Of a stretch of 64,000 nucleotides of DNA, positions 43,229 to 52,278 are shown piece by piece (positions within the stretch are counted from its first letter, which is position 1; every line of letters begins with the position of its first letter). The notes beneath the pieces were generated by a model, which was given only the letters and a program-made list of their open reading frames with translations, was not told the DNA's origin and made no database searches. The position numbers and the translations under genes are program-made. The DNA lies in the NCBI RefSeq assembly GCF_003666015.1, contig NZ_QPLT01000002.1, positions 248,001-312,000 on the forward strand, read 5' to 3'. This DNA is from Halorubrum sp. Atlit-26R. Lineage in GTDB: Archaea > Halobacteriota > Halobacteria > Halobacteriales > Haloferacaceae.

Positions 43229-44413
43229 GTGTCACGGACCAGGCTGTTCGGATCGCTCTGCGCGCTGGTCTTCCTCGTCAACTTCGCTCGCGTCGTGTTC
43301 GCCCCCCTCGTGGGCGAGTTCATCGACGCGTTCGGGATCCGCGAGGGGACCGCCGGGCTCATCGTCACCCTCGCGTGGCTCGGCTCGGCCGCCCCGCGCC
43401 TCCCGGCCGGCTGGGCGCTCACGCGCTTCACGCGGCGCAGCGTGATCGTCGTCTCCGGCGCGATGCTGACCGCGGGCGCGCTCGGCGTCGCGCTCGCCCC
43501 CGGCGTCCTCGCGTTGATGGTCGCCGCCTTCGCGGTCGGCCTGGCCTCCGGCGTCTACTTCGTCGCCGCGAACCCGTTCATCTCGGAGCTGTTCCCGCAG
43601 CGCGTCGGGCGCGTGATGGGCGTCCACGGCATGGCGAGCCAGCTCTCGGCCGTCATCGCCGCGCCCGCGGTCACCGTCGCGCTGTGGTACGACTGGCGCT
43701 ACGCCTTCTACGCGCTCGCGCTCGCCGCGGCGGCCAGCACGGTCCTGTTCGTCGCGCTCGCGAAGCGGACCGACCTCCCCGACGCCGGCGCGAGCGACAC
43801 GGACTTCCTCGCGGCCGCCCGCGGCGAGTGGAAGCTGATCGCGGCGGGCGTCGTGCTGATGGGACTCACGAGCTTCGTCTGGCAGGGCCTGTTCAACTTC
43901 TACGAGCTGTACATGATCGACAAGGGGCTGCCGCGCTCGACCGCCCGGAACCTCCTGACGGTGATCTTCGCCGCCGGCGTCCCGGCGTTCCTCGTCTCGG
44001 GCGACCTCGCGGACCGGCTCCCCCACGTCCCGTACCTGCTCGGCATCGTGGCGTCGTTCGTCGGCGGCGTCGTCCTCGTCGTCGTCGCGGAGGGGCTGGC
44101 GGCGGTGATCGCCGCGAGCGTCGTCGTCGGGTTCGCCATCCACATGCTGTTCCCGGCCGGCGACACGTACCTGCTCGCGTCGTTACCCGACGAGTCGCGC
44201 GCGTCGGCGTACGCGATGTTCTCGGCCGGGATGATGTCCACGCAGGCGGCCGGCTCCTGGGTCGTCGGCGAGGCGATCGAGGCGGGGGCGGGGTACGACG
44301 CCGTCTTCCTCGCGCTCGCGGGCGGGTTAGTGGTCCTCGTCGGCGCGTACGCGGTCCTGTACCGCCTCGGACGCGTCCCCGGCGGCGCGGCGGGCGCGAC
44401 GCGGGCGGCGTGA
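43229..44413 (+). CDS. MFS family transporter
   Basis: 394 residues from a GTG at 43229, with about twelve helices. The loop 2-3 motif is degenerate (PRLPAGWALTRFTRRSVIVV) and the loop 8-9 copy reads SGDLADRLPHVPYLL. NPFISELFPQRVGRVMGVHG resembles sugar-phosphate/nitrate-type relatives. The frame is open upstream to 43007, but that stretch overlaps the divergent zinc-finger gene and is Arg-rich. Substrate unknown. Confidence 0.82.
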   Translation: MSRTRLFGSLCALVFLVNFARVVFAPLVGEFIDAFGIREGTAGLIVTLAWLGSAAPRLPAGWALTRFTRRSVIVVSGAMLTAGALGVALAPGVLALMVAAFAVGLASGVYFVAANPFISELFPQRVGRVMGVHGMASQLSAVIAAPAVTVALWYDWRYAFYALALAAAASTVLFVALAKRTDLPDAGASDTDFLAAARGEWKLIAAGVVLMGLTSFVWQGLFNFYELYMIDKGLPRSTARNLLTVIFAAGVPAFLVSGDLADRLPHVPYLLGIVASFVGGVVLVVVAEGLAAVIAASVVVGFAIHMLFPAGDTYLLASLPDESRASAYAMFSAGMMSTQAAGSWVVGEAIEAGAGYDAVFLALAGGLVVLVGAYAVLYRLGRVPGGAAGATRAA

Positions 44414-44533
44414 CGCGGAGACGGCGCCGGACCCGGGGAGCGTGGACCCGGGCAGCGAGGACTCGCGAAGAGCGTCCCGGTCAGGTTGGTGGTACCGCAC
44501 CTGTTTTGGGCGTCGCTCCCGTGTGATCGGTAA

Positions 44534-45718
44534 ATGGAGTACGTTCAGGAGCGCGTGACGACCCTCCACGCGTTGACCGACCACCGGCCCGACGCCCCGA
44601 CGGACCGCGCGGCGGTGGTCGTGCCGATGACCGAGCGCGAGTACGGGACGCTCGCGGCCGAGCGCGTGCTCTCGACGCTGGAAACGGTCGACCCGGCCCG
44701 AGTGATCGTCCCGCTGCGGGCGTCGGCGGACCGCGCCGGCCCGTTCGCGGAGTGGCTCGACGGGTTCGACCTCGACGTCGAGACGCTGTGGTGCGACGGT
44801 CCCCGGCTCGCGTCGCTGCTGGAGGCGCGGGGGCTCGACGGCGAGCGCGGCAAGGGGCGAGACGTGTGGCTCGCCTTAGGTCGCGCGCTCGACGAGGAGT
44901 TCGTCGTCGTCCACGACGCCGACACGAAGACCTACTCGCCGGCGTTCGTGAACCGACTGCTGTTCCCGCTGGGCGAGGGGTCCCGGTTCTCGAAGGGGTA
45001 CTACGCCCGCGTCGAGGACGGCTCGCTGTACGGGCGGCTGTTCCGGCTGTTCTTCCGGCCGCTCGTCCGCGCGCTCGGCGACGCTGCGCCCGGTCGGACG
45101 CCCGACGTTTTAGAGTACCTCTCGGCGTTCCGCTACGCGCTCGCCGGCGAGTTCGCGGCGACGAGCGACCTCGTCTCGCGGCTCCGCGTCCAGCGCGGCT
45201 GGGGGTTAGAGGTCGGGACGCTGGGCGAGGCGTTCGGCCACGCCGGCTTCGCGGACAGCGCGCAGGTCGACCTGGGTCGATACGAGCACGACCACCGCTC
45301 CGTCGATGGACCGACCGGCCTCGCGGACATGAGCCGGGCGGTCGGCGAGGCGACGCTGCGCGCGGTCGAGGACGCCGGCGTCGACGTCGACTACGACGGG
45401 CTCGCGGAGCGGTACCGCGACGCCGCGGAGACGCTGGTCGACGGCTACGCGACCGACGCGGCGTTCAACGGCCTCTCGTACGACGCCGCCGACGAGCGCT
45501 CGCAGGTGGCGACGTACGCCGAGGCGCTCGGCGAACCCGGCCCCGACACGCGGCTCCCGGCGTGGGAGGACGCCCCGGTCGACCCCGACGAGATCCGGGA
45601 GGCCGCCCGCGAGGACCTCGACGCGGTCCGCGGAGACGGGGCGACCGGCAGCGTCGACGCCGTCGGCGCCCGGCCGACCGACGACGCACAGGCGGAGCCC
45701 GCCCCGGGGGAGGACTGA
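44534..45718 (+). CDS. GT-A glycosyltransferase, glucosyl-3-phosphoglycerate synthase-like
   Basis: 394 residues. It has the GT-A metal-binding motif in VVVHDADTKTYSPAFVNRLL (20 residues), followed by FSKGYYARV and GWGLEVGTLGEAF, the arrangement of GT81 glucosyl- or mannosyl-3-phosphoglycerate synthases, which make compatible-solute precursors. The C-terminal 50 residues are a disordered acidic tail. It is translated just ahead of a small conserved gene (one-base gap). A phosphatase for the product is not seen nearby, so the exact solute is open. Confidence 0.8.
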   Translation: MEYVQERVTTLHALTDHRPDAPTDRAAVVVPMTEREYGTLAAERVLSTLETVDPARVIVPLRASADRAGPFAEWLDGFDLDVETLWCDGPRLASLLEARGLDGERGKGRDVWLALGRALDEEFVVVHDADTKTYSPAFVNRLLFPLGEGSRFSKGYYARVEDGSLYGRLFRLFFRPLVRALGDAAPGRTPDVLEYLSAFRYALAGEFAATSDLVSRLRVQRGWGLEVGTLGEAFGHAGFADSAQVDLGRYEHDHRSVDGPTGLADMSRAVGEATLRAVEDAGVDVDYDGLAERYRDAAETLVDGYATDAAFNGLSYDAADERSQVATYAEALGEPGPDTRLPAWEDAPVDPDEIREAAREDLDAVRGDGATGSVDAVGARPTDDAQAEPAPGED

Positions 45719-45719
45719 G

Positions 45720-46274
45720 ATGGCGGACGGACCGAGCGTCGCCGCGCGCGACGACCTCGCCGGCGTCGTCGACCTGTTCGGGTGGCTCACGCGCGCGGAG
45801 CTGTCGAACGCGCTCTCGGAGTTAGCGTTCAAACAGCGGGCCGAGGTCGACGAGGCGGCCATCGACGCCGCCATCGACCTCGCGGTCGCCGAGTACGCGC
45901 TCGTGCCGGCGCCGGCCGGAGCGCTCTCCGGCGACGCGCCCGCCGACGACGGTGCCTCAGCGGACGGCGAGGCGGACCCCACCGCGGAATCGACCGCCCT
46001 CGCGGTCGGCCCGGCCGCGTTCCCGACGCTCCCGGAGGGCGCCGAGGACCTCCCGCACATCCTCGACGTGCCGGACCGCGGGGTCGACCGCGATGTCCTC
46101 GCGGACGCGGTACTCGATCGGCTCCACGAGGAGGCGGTCGAGGCGATAGGAGAAGGCGACGACGAGCGGTTGGAGACGCTCGCGGACGTGACCTACGACG
46201 TGGAGGCGTGGGCGCCGGTCGACGTCGACCCGGTCCGGACGCGGATCCTCGCGGAAGTCGACGAGGAGGGCTGA
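45720..46274 (+). CDS. conserved haloarchaeal protein (possibly DUF7109)
   Basis: 184 residues. The first 60 residues are helical with DDLAGVVDLFGWLTRAELSN and LSELAFKQRAEVDEAAIDAA; an acidic linker follows at about 70-95, then TLPEGAEDLPHILDVPDRG. A recognisable haloarchaeal family of no known function; the family number is from memory. One base after the glycosyltransferase stop, so co-transcribed. Confidence 0.7.
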   Translation: MADGPSVAARDDLAGVVDLFGWLTRAELSNALSELAFKQRAEVDEAAIDAAIDLAVAEYALVPAPAGALSGDAPADDGASADGEADPTAESTALAVGPAAFPTLPEGAEDLPHILDVPDRGVDRDVLADAVLDRLHEEAVEAIGEGDDERLETLADVTYDVEAWAPVDVDPVRTRILAEVDEEG

Positions 46275-46296
46275 GTCGGGGCGCGCCGCGGTCGCC

Positions 46297-46749
46297 TCAC
46301 CCGGAGAACTCGGACTCGCTCACGCGGACGACGACGGTCTCGTCGACGTCGCGGAGGTCGTACTCCGGCGTCTCGCCCTGTCGCCGCCGGACGAAGAGCG
46401 GCTCCACCGGGCGCCCGTCGACGAGGCCGAACACCTTCAGGCGCTGGTCGGTCTCCTCGGGGGGCACGTCGCCGTCGCGGACCTCGCGGGCGAGGTCCCG
46501 GGAGAGCCACTCGTCGGTCGCGACGGACGGCTCTAACACGAGCGCCTCGTCGACGAAGCGCGCGAGGTACCAGTCGAGGTCGTTGAGCAGGGAGACGGCG
46601 GCGCCGAGGCTCACAGTGTCGACGGCGACGCTGTTCTCGAACGGCTCCTCGACGTCGTACGTGGCGAGCGCGTCGCGAGCCGTCTCGCGGGAGAGCAGCT
46701 CGTAGGAGAGCTCCACGTCGGGGTCGCCGAGGAGACACACCCGCGTCAT
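46297..46749 (-). CDS. DUF5804 family protein
   Basis: 150 residues from the ATG at 46749: MTRVCLLGDPDVELSYELLS, then SVAVDTVSLGAAVSLLNDLD and LARFVDEALVLEPSV. The match to haloarchaeal DUF5804 is from memory. No known function. It follows the S-adenosylmethionine synthetase gene on the same strand after a 70-base gap. Confidence 0.75.
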   Translation of the reverse strand: MTRVCLLGDPDVELSYELLSRETARDALATYDVEEPFENSVAVDTVSLGAAVSLLNDLDWYLARFVDEALVLEPSVATDEWLSRDLAREVRDGDVPPEETDQRLKVFGLVDGRPVEPLFVRRRQGETPEYDLRDVDETVVVRVSESEFSG

Positions 46750-46819
46750 GTCTCCCACTCGGACCGGCCGGCGCAAATCCGTTGCGGTCGCAGGGTGTGT
46801 CGTTCGCCGCGCGACGCGC

Positions 46820-48022
46820 TCAGAACGTCGAGACGTCGCCCTCGATGACGCTGCGGGTCACGTCCGTCACGTCCGCGAGCTCGCGGTCGACGATCTCGAG
46901 GATGTCCGCCTCGATGTCGCCCAACGCGACCTCCTCCTCGGTGACGATCTGCGCGTCCGCGACGTGGGGCTCGTCGATCGGGCGGCCGATCTGGGAGAGC
47001 AGTCGGACCTGGAGGTCGCGGATGCCGTCGACCTCGCTCGTGACCGACTCCGCGACGCGGGTCGAGAGGAGGTTGTATATCTTCCCGATGTGGTTGACGG
47101 GGTTCTTCCCGGAGGTCGCCTCCATCGACATCGGGCGGTTCGGAGTGATGAGGCCGTTCGCGCGGTTGCCGCGGCCGACCGAGCCGTCGTCGCCCTGCTC
47201 GGCGGAGGTGCCGGTGACGGTGAGGTAGACGGAGCCCTCGTCGTAGTCGTCGGCGGTGTTGACGTCGACGTGGACCTCGCGGTCGGTGTACTCGCGGGCG
47301 AGGTCGTCGACGTACTCGCGGACGGAGTCGACCGCGTCGTCGTACTCGTCGAGGCCGTCGACGTAGGCGTCGACCATCGCGGCGGCGACGGTGATGTCGA
47401 TCCGGTCGCCCTCGCGTTTGCCCATGATCTTCACGTCGGGGCCCAGCTCGGGGTGGTCGTCGTGGTAGGTGGTGTTGAGCGCGCGCTCGGCCTCGCGGAC
47501 GATGGTCTCCGTCTCGGTGAGCGGGGCGTGGCCGACGCCGAAGGAGGTGTCGTTGGCCATCGGGACCTCCTGGGTCTCCTCGCCGAAGACGTCCTGGAGG
47601 TCGCCGGAGCCCTCGCCGAGCTTCACGTCGACGACGACGTCGGTGCCGTACTCGAGCTCCGGGATCGCCTCGGAGAGGTAGTCGCGGGCGGCCGCGAGCG
47701 CGGTCGAGTCGACGGGGAGCTGCTCGCCGTCGTACTCCTTCGTGGCGCGGCCGACGATGAGGATGTAGATGGGCTCGACGACCTCGCCGCCGCCGAACGC
47801 GGGGGCCGCGCGACCGGCGACCAGCTGCGTCTCGTCGGTGTTGTAGTGGAGCACCTTGCCGACGCGGTCCAAGTAGAGCTGCGAGAGCCCCCGCGAGACG
47901 GACTCCGCGACGCCGTCGCAGATGGAGTCGGGGTGACCGATCCCCTTTCGCTCGACGATCTCGACCTCCTGGTCCTCGACCGCCTGTCGGTCGAGGCGAC
48001 TGACCTGTATGTTCCGGTCCAT
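46820..48022 (-). CDS. mat: S-adenosylmethionine synthetase, archaeal type
   Basis: 400 residues. It makes S-adenosylmethionine from ATP and methionine. The archaeal family is distinct from MetK; here VERKGIGHPDSICDGVAE, TDETQLVAGRAAPAFGGGEV (20 residues) and GRGNRANGLITPNRPMSMEA (20 residues) are diagnostic. Translation starts at the ATG at 48022, with a TATA box 27 bases upstream. It supplies the cofactor for the methyltransferases of the window. Confidence 0.96.
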   Translation of the reverse strand: MDRNIQVSRLDRQAVEDQEVEIVERKGIGHPDSICDGVAESVSRGLSQLYLDRVGKVLHYNTDETQLVAGRAAPAFGGGEVVEPIYILIVGRATKEYDGEQLPVDSTALAAARDYLSEAIPELEYGTDVVVDVKLGEGSGDLQDVFGEETQEVPMANDTSFGVGHAPLTETETIVREAERALNTTYHDDHPELGPDVKIMGKREGDRIDITVAAAMVDAYVDGLDEYDDAVDSVREYVDDLAREYTDREVHVDVNTADDYDEGSVYLTVTGTSAEQGDDGSVGRGNRANGLITPNRPMSMEATSGKNPVNHIGKIYNLLSTRVAESVTSEVDGIRDLQVRLLSQIGRPIDEPHVADAQIVTEEEVALGDIEADILEIVDRELADVTDVTRSVIEGDVSTF

Positions 48023-48048
48023 TGTTCATCGGTACTCCGCCGTCGGCA

Positions 48049-48057
48049 GTATAACTT
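48049..48057 (-). promoter_or_regulatory. TATA box of the S-adenosylmethionine synthetase gene
   Basis: AAGTTATAC on the minus strand, about 27 bases before the ATG at 48022. Confidence 0.6.
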
Positions 48058-48203
48058 GCGGAAACTCTTCAGGTACGGCGAATAATCCAGAGTAATTCGG
48101 TGCCGCGGCCGAGAGATTCCGATCCGTCGACGTCGGTTCCGGTGACTCAAGCCAGCGTTTGCGTCTCGGCAATACCTTTCAGCCGCATGTCTGTACATTG
48201 GGT

Positions 48204-49217
48204 ATGGACGAACTCGCGCCCTCTCGCCGCCGATTCCTCGCCGGCGCGCTCGCGGGGGGAATCGGCGCCGCCGCGGGCTGTCTCGGAACCGGGAGCGACG
48301 GCGACGCGGCCGACGGACCGGAGCTCAGGCTCTCGCTCTCGCGGGTCGGCGGATCGCTGCGCGACCGCTACGTTCACGGCCGCGACGACCCGCCCGAGGA
48401 GTGGGACGAGGCGGCCCTCGACGCGGTTCTGGCCGGCGAGCCGTACGCGACCCAGCACCGGAAACCGTTCTTCGCGACCCCCGACGACCCGGCGTACGTC
48501 CTCCGTGACGGGACCTACTACGAACTCGGCTCCGTCGTCGTCGACGAGGTCGCCGAGACCTATCCGGTCCTCCGACTCTTCGAGGTCGATAGCGACGGCG
48601 ATTCGAGCGCGGGCGACGACGGGGAGTCGGCGGTCGACGCCGGCGAGGACGGCGATCTCCCCGAGGCCGACCGGCGCGCGGTCCACATCGCGCACTTCGC
48701 GGCCCGATCCCGTGGGGACGTTGGCGGCTATCCCGTCGGGCTGGTCCAGCGGGGCGGTTACGCGTACCGCAACGAGACCGCCCGCGCGGAGAGCGTGCTA
48801 CTCGACGACGACGGGCCCGACCGCGTCACCTACAGAGACTCCACCTACCGGGTCGAAATCGAACGCGAACGGTTCCACGAGGCGGTGTACCGGCCGACCG
48901 CGGAGGCGGTCGCCGAGAGCCCCGAACGGGTGGAGGCGATCCTCCGAGCGACGTTCGTCGGCCCCAGGGTTGAGCGGGACGACCTCTCCGACGAGGCCGA
49001 CCGAATTCTCCGACGGGCGGTCGGAGACGAGTACGCCGAGACGCACCCGTACTCCGACGCGTACGTCGAGTTGCTCCGCGCTATCGACGCGCGGCCGTAC
49101 GTCGACGGGAACATCCGAAAGGACGCCGGCGTCGGGGTGAACGAGGAGGAGATGATCAGCTACGGCGAGGAGTACTACGAGCGTTACCTCCGGATTTTGG
49201 ACGAAGAGGACAACTGA
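48204..49217 (+). CDS. Tat-type lipoprotein, unknown function
   Basis: 337 residues from the ATG at 48204. The signal is SRRRFLAGALAGGIGAAAGC with twin Arg and lipobox. The mature protein is acidic with an Asp-rich linker at about 135-155; conserved-looking segments are PYATQHRKPFFATPDDPAYV (20 residues) and YRDSTYRVEIERERFHEAVY. No family recognised. AATACCTTT about 25 bases upstream may be the promoter. Confidence 0.75.
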   Translation: MDELAPSRRRFLAGALAGGIGAAAGCLGTGSDGDAADGPELRLSLSRVGGSLRDRYVHGRDDPPEEWDEAALDAVLAGEPYATQHRKPFFATPDDPAYVLRDGTYYELGSVVVDEVAETYPVLRLFEVDSDGDSSAGDDGESAVDAGEDGDLPEADRRAVHIAHFAARSRGDVGGYPVGLVQRGGYAYRNETARAESVLLDDDGPDRVTYRDSTYRVEIERERFHEAVYRPTAEAVAESPERVEAILRATFVGPRVERDDLSDEADRILRRAVGDEYAETHPYSDAYVELLRAIDARPYVDGNIRKDAGVGVNEEEMISYGEEYYERYLRILDEEDN

Positions 49218-49242
49218 CGGCGCGAGGCGTTTCCAGCCGGTC

Positions 49243-50364
49243 TCAGCGGACCGCTGCGTACGCCTCGGCCATCACGTCGAGCGCCTCGCGGAGCTCGGCC
49301 TCGTCGGTCGCGTACGAGATGCGCGCGTGGCCGGCGCCGCCATCGCCGAACGCCTCGCCGGGGACGACGACCACGCCGCGGTCGATACACTCGTCGACGA
49401 ACCCCTCCGGGACGCGCGGCATCGCGTAGAACGCTCCCTGCGGCGTCGGGCAGTCGATACCGATGTCCTCGAACCCCTCCAAGAGGATGTCCCGCCGGCG
49501 CTCGAAGGAGGCGGTCATCTCGTCGACGACGTCGCGGTCGCCCCGGAGCGCGGCCTCCGCGGCGTACTGCGCCGGCGCCGAGGCGCACGCCTGCGCGTAC
49601 TGGTGGACGCGGAGCATGCGCTCGACGCGCTCCTCGGCGCCGTACACCCAGCCGAGCCGCCAGCCCGTCATCGAGAACAGCTTCGAGGCGGAGTTGACGA
49701 CCACGACGTTGTCCGTCTCGGCGAACTCGATCGGCGAGTAGTGCTCGCCGTCGAAGACGGTGTACTCGTACACCTCGTCGGAGATACAGAGCACGTCGTG
49801 TTCGTCGGCGACCCGCGCGAACTCCCGCACGTCTTCCTCGGAGGAGACCGCCCCAGTGGGGTTGCCGGGGGAGTTCACGACGAACGCGGCGGTATCGTCG
49901 GTGATCGCGTCCTCGATGGCGGCCGGATCGATCGTGAGGTCGTCGCGGAGCGGCACCGGAACGGGTTCGCCGCCGGTCAGCTTCGTCAGCGCGTCGTAGG
50001 AGACGAACCCGGGATCGGGGATCAACACCTCGTCGCCGGCGTCGACGTGCGCCTCGAGGGCGACGTGGAGCGCCTCGCTGCCGCCCGCGGTCGCGATGAC
50101 GTTCCCGGGGTCGAGGTCGATCCCCTGATCTGCGCGATGCTTCTCGGCGATGGCCTCCCGGAGCGAGCGGGTGCCCTTGTTCTCGGTGTAGGCGTCCGCC
50201 TTCCCGGACTCGATGGCGTCGACCGCGGCCCGCCGAGCGTGGTCCGGCGTCGGGAAGTCGGGCTGGCCGAGCCCGAGGTTGATCGCGTCGTCGCCGGCCG
50301 CCTCGAACACCTCGCGGATCCCGCTTATCGAGATCCGCTCGACCCTGTCGGAGAACGTCGTCAT
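49243..50364 (-). CDS. class I/II aminotransferase, aspartate aminotransferase-like
   Basis: 373 residues from the ATG at 50364. PLP enzyme motifs are clear: INLGLGQPDFPTPDH, TAGGSEALHVAL, VVNSPGNPTGAV, SDEVYEYTVFDGEH and the PLP lysine in VVNSASKLFSMTGWRLGWV. It moves amino groups from aspartate, glutamate or aromatic amino acids; substrate cannot be set from sequence. It follows the TbsP-like gene on the same strand with a 35-base gap. Confidence 0.93.
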   Translation of the reverse strand: MTTFSDRVERISISGIREVFEAAGDDAINLGLGQPDFPTPDHARRAAVDAIESGKADAYTENKGTRSLREAIAEKHRADQGIDLDPGNVIATAGGSEALHVALEAHVDAGDEVLIPDPGFVSYDALTKLTGGEPVPVPLRDDLTIDPAAIEDAITDDTAAFVVNSPGNPTGAVSSEEDVREFARVADEHDVLCISDEVYEYTVFDGEHYSPIEFAETDNVVVVNSASKLFSMTGWRLGWVYGAEERVERMLRVHQYAQACASAPAQYAAEAALRGDRDVVDEMTASFERRRDILLEGFEDIGIDCPTPQGAFYAMPRVPEGFVDECIDRGVVVVPGEAFGDGGAGHARISYATDEAELREALDVMAEAYAAVR

Positions 50365-50399
50365 ACCTGAGAGGGAGCGCCGCCGCGAGTTAGTTCTTG

Positions 50400-51404
50400 T
50401 CACCACCGACGCCGCTCCCAGACCGGCCGCCGCCCCTCGCGGCTCGCGTCCTCTCGAATCCGCCCGTCCGCGTCGGTCGGCAGCGCGAACCGCCCTCGGA
50501 GGACGCTCGGCACCTCCTCGGCGCGGGCGCGCAACAGGGCGTCGTCGACCGCGCGGAGCCGGAGCATGGGCCGCCCCGGTCCCACCGGCACCTTGATCGA
50601 CTCGATCAGCTCCCGGTCGACGAGCGCCTGCCGGTCGCCGGTGAACTCCTGTGCCGGGGCGATCCCGACGCCGTCGGTCCCGACCCACGTCCGAAGGTCC
50701 CGGAAGAGGTGGTCGTGTCGCGCCGCGAGCGCGACGAGGAGCGTCCGGTCCGACACCGCGGTCGTGCGGCCGAACTCGCCGGGGTCGAGCGACGCCAACA
50801 GGGCCGCCAGGTCGTCCGCGAACCGGTCGTCGAGGACCTCGCGCGCGTCGGCGAGCAGCCGTGTCCGCGAGGGCATCTCGACGGTCGCCGGCGACGCCGC
50901 GTCGAGCCGCGACTCGGCGGTCGCGCGGGCGCCGTCGACTGCCTTTGGGTCGGTGTCGGCCGCCGCCGAATCGGTGTCGACCGCAGTCGTCGCGAGCGTG
51001 CGGTCTCCGTCTGGACCGACGACGGCGTCGACGCGGTCCGGGCTCGCGAACAGCGTCCCGCCCGTCCCGTGTCCGAGCGGCTCGCCGGTCCGGACCCGTA
51101 TCTCGTCGTTCTCGACCGCCTCGGCGACCGCGGTACCGAGGACGAGCGCGCGCGAGAGCGCGTCGACGACGCCGGGGCGGCACGCGATCCGCCACGGGTC
51201 CCCCGAGGTGCGCTCGCGAGCGGCGAGCACCGCCGGGAGCAGCCGGATCGGCACGCCGACCGCGACGACCGCGGACCGGCCCGCCAGCGCGGCCTCGACC
51301 GCCTCGGCGAGCGGGTCGTCGGGACGCGGGAGGGCGTCGGCGACCTCGGACCCGTCGCTGCCGGCGTCGGCGTCGCCCCCTGTTCCGGCGTCGTCCGCGG
51401 TCAC
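50400..51404 (-). CDS. TbsP-like haloarchaeal regulatory protein (tentative)
   Basis: 334 residues. The architecture is a disordered acidic start, an alpha/beta domain (AVVAVGVPIRLLPAVLAARE; IRVRTGEPLGHGTGGTLF) resembling the TrmB C-terminal effector domain, a helical core at about 175-215, and a winged-helix end (TLLVALAARHDHLFRDLRTW; IAPAQEFTGDRQALVDRELI). This suits the TbsP/DUF5821 regulators of glucose metabolism described in Haloferax, but I recall that family only loosely. Upstream direct repeats containing CACGTG may be its operator. Confidence 0.5.
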   Translation of the reverse strand: MTADDAGTGGDADAGSDGSEVADALPRPDDPLAEAVEAALAGRSAVVAVGVPIRLLPAVLAARERTSGDPWRIACRPGVVDALSRALVLGTAVAEAVENDEIRVRTGEPLGHGTGGTLFASPDRVDAVVGPDGDRTLATTAVDTDSAAADTDPKAVDGARATAESRLDAASPATVEMPSRTRLLADAREVLDDRFADDLAALLASLDPGEFGRTTAVSDRTLLVALAARHDHLFRDLRTWVGTDGVGIAPAQEFTGDRQALVDRELIESIKVPVGPGRPMLRLRAVDDALLRARAEEVPSVLRGRFALPTDADGRIREDASREGRRPVWERRRW

Positions 51405-51471
51405 ACCGATCGGTGACTACCGCGATCCGAATGAGCGTTGCGCCGGTCACGGGGGGCGCCGCTGGGTCAAA

Positions 51472-51522
51472 GGAAAGCCACGTGAGCGAAAGCGCCGAGG
51501 GAAAGCCACGTGAGCGAAAGCG
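51472..51522. repeat. 23-bp direct repeat with CACGTG, period 28
   Basis: GGAAAGCCACGTGAGCGAAA, extended by GCG, begins at 51472 and again at 51500 with no mismatch. Each copy carries the palindrome CACGTG (51479-51484, 51507-51512). It lies 68-118 bases upstream of the TbsP-like start. Confidence 0.7.
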
Positions 51523-51537
51523 TCGTGAGCGCCGGGC

Positions 51538-52278
51538 TCAGGGCGCCCGCCCGAACACGAGGTAGCCCGTGTGGCCCACGCCCGCGGTGGAGGGGCGGGA
51601 GCCGCGGTCGGAGAAGTCCATCTCGCGCTGGATCGTCTCGAGCGTCTCGACCTCGTCGAAGCCGGCCTCGCGCGCGGCGAGGGCCGCCTCGCGGGTCCCC
51701 TCGACGAACGGCGAGTAGACGGCGAGGCGGCCGCCGGGCGCGAGCAGGTCGTCCGCGCGCTCGACGACCGCCGGGGCGTCGCCGGTATCGAGCGTGAGGG
51801 CGTCGAACGGCTCCGCGTCGGCGAGGTCGTCTAACTCCTCGGTGAGGTCGCCGGTCCGGACCTCGACGCGGTCGGCGACGCCCGCGGTCCGCATGTTGTC
51901 GCGGGCGACCTCGGCGAACTCGGGGTCGACCTCGTAGGTCGTCACGTCGGCGCCGGCGCGGCCGAGGTACGCGGCGAGGATGCCCGTGCCGGTGCCGGCG
52001 TCGAGGACGCGGTCGCCGCCGGACGCGCCGGTGTGGCCCATCACGAGCCCCACGTCGCGCGGCATCATCGGCGCGCCGGTGCGTTCGAGGTGGTTGAACA
52101 GGTCCGGGCCGCGGAGCGCGCGGACCTCGAAGACGGTGCCGAGATGGGTCTCGACCTCGTCGCCGGCCGCGACGTCCTCCGGGACCTCGATCACGCCGAG
52201 GTCGGTGCCGAACTCCTCGCCGGGCTCTAAGAGGTACTCGCGGTCCTCGTGGACGAGCAGGTACGCGGCGTCCGTCAC
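51538..52278 (-). CDS. trmI: tRNA (adenine-N1)-methyltransferase, TrmI type
   Basis: 246 residues. It methylates adenine in the T-loop (57/58) of tRNA, important for tRNA stability. The N-terminal domain has LEPGEEFGTDLGVIEVPED; the SAM motif is VLDAGTGTGILAAYLGRAGA. ALTLDTGDAPAVVERAD is the post-motif region with a typical DxxDP-type pattern altered to LDTGD. Its start overlaps the nac stop by four bases, so they are one operon. Confidence 0.9.
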   Translation of the reverse strand: MTDAAYLLVHEDREYLLEPGEEFGTDLGVIEVPEDVAAGDEVETHLGTVFEVRALRGPDLFNHLERTGAPMMPRDVGLVMGHTGASGGDRVLDAGTGTGILAAYLGRAGADVTTYEVDPEFAEVARDNMRTAGVADRVEVRTGDLTEELDDLADAEPFDALTLDTGDAPAVVERADDLLAPGGRLAVYSPFVEGTREAALAAREAGFDEVETLETIQREMDFSDRGSRPSTAGVGHTGYLVFGRAP

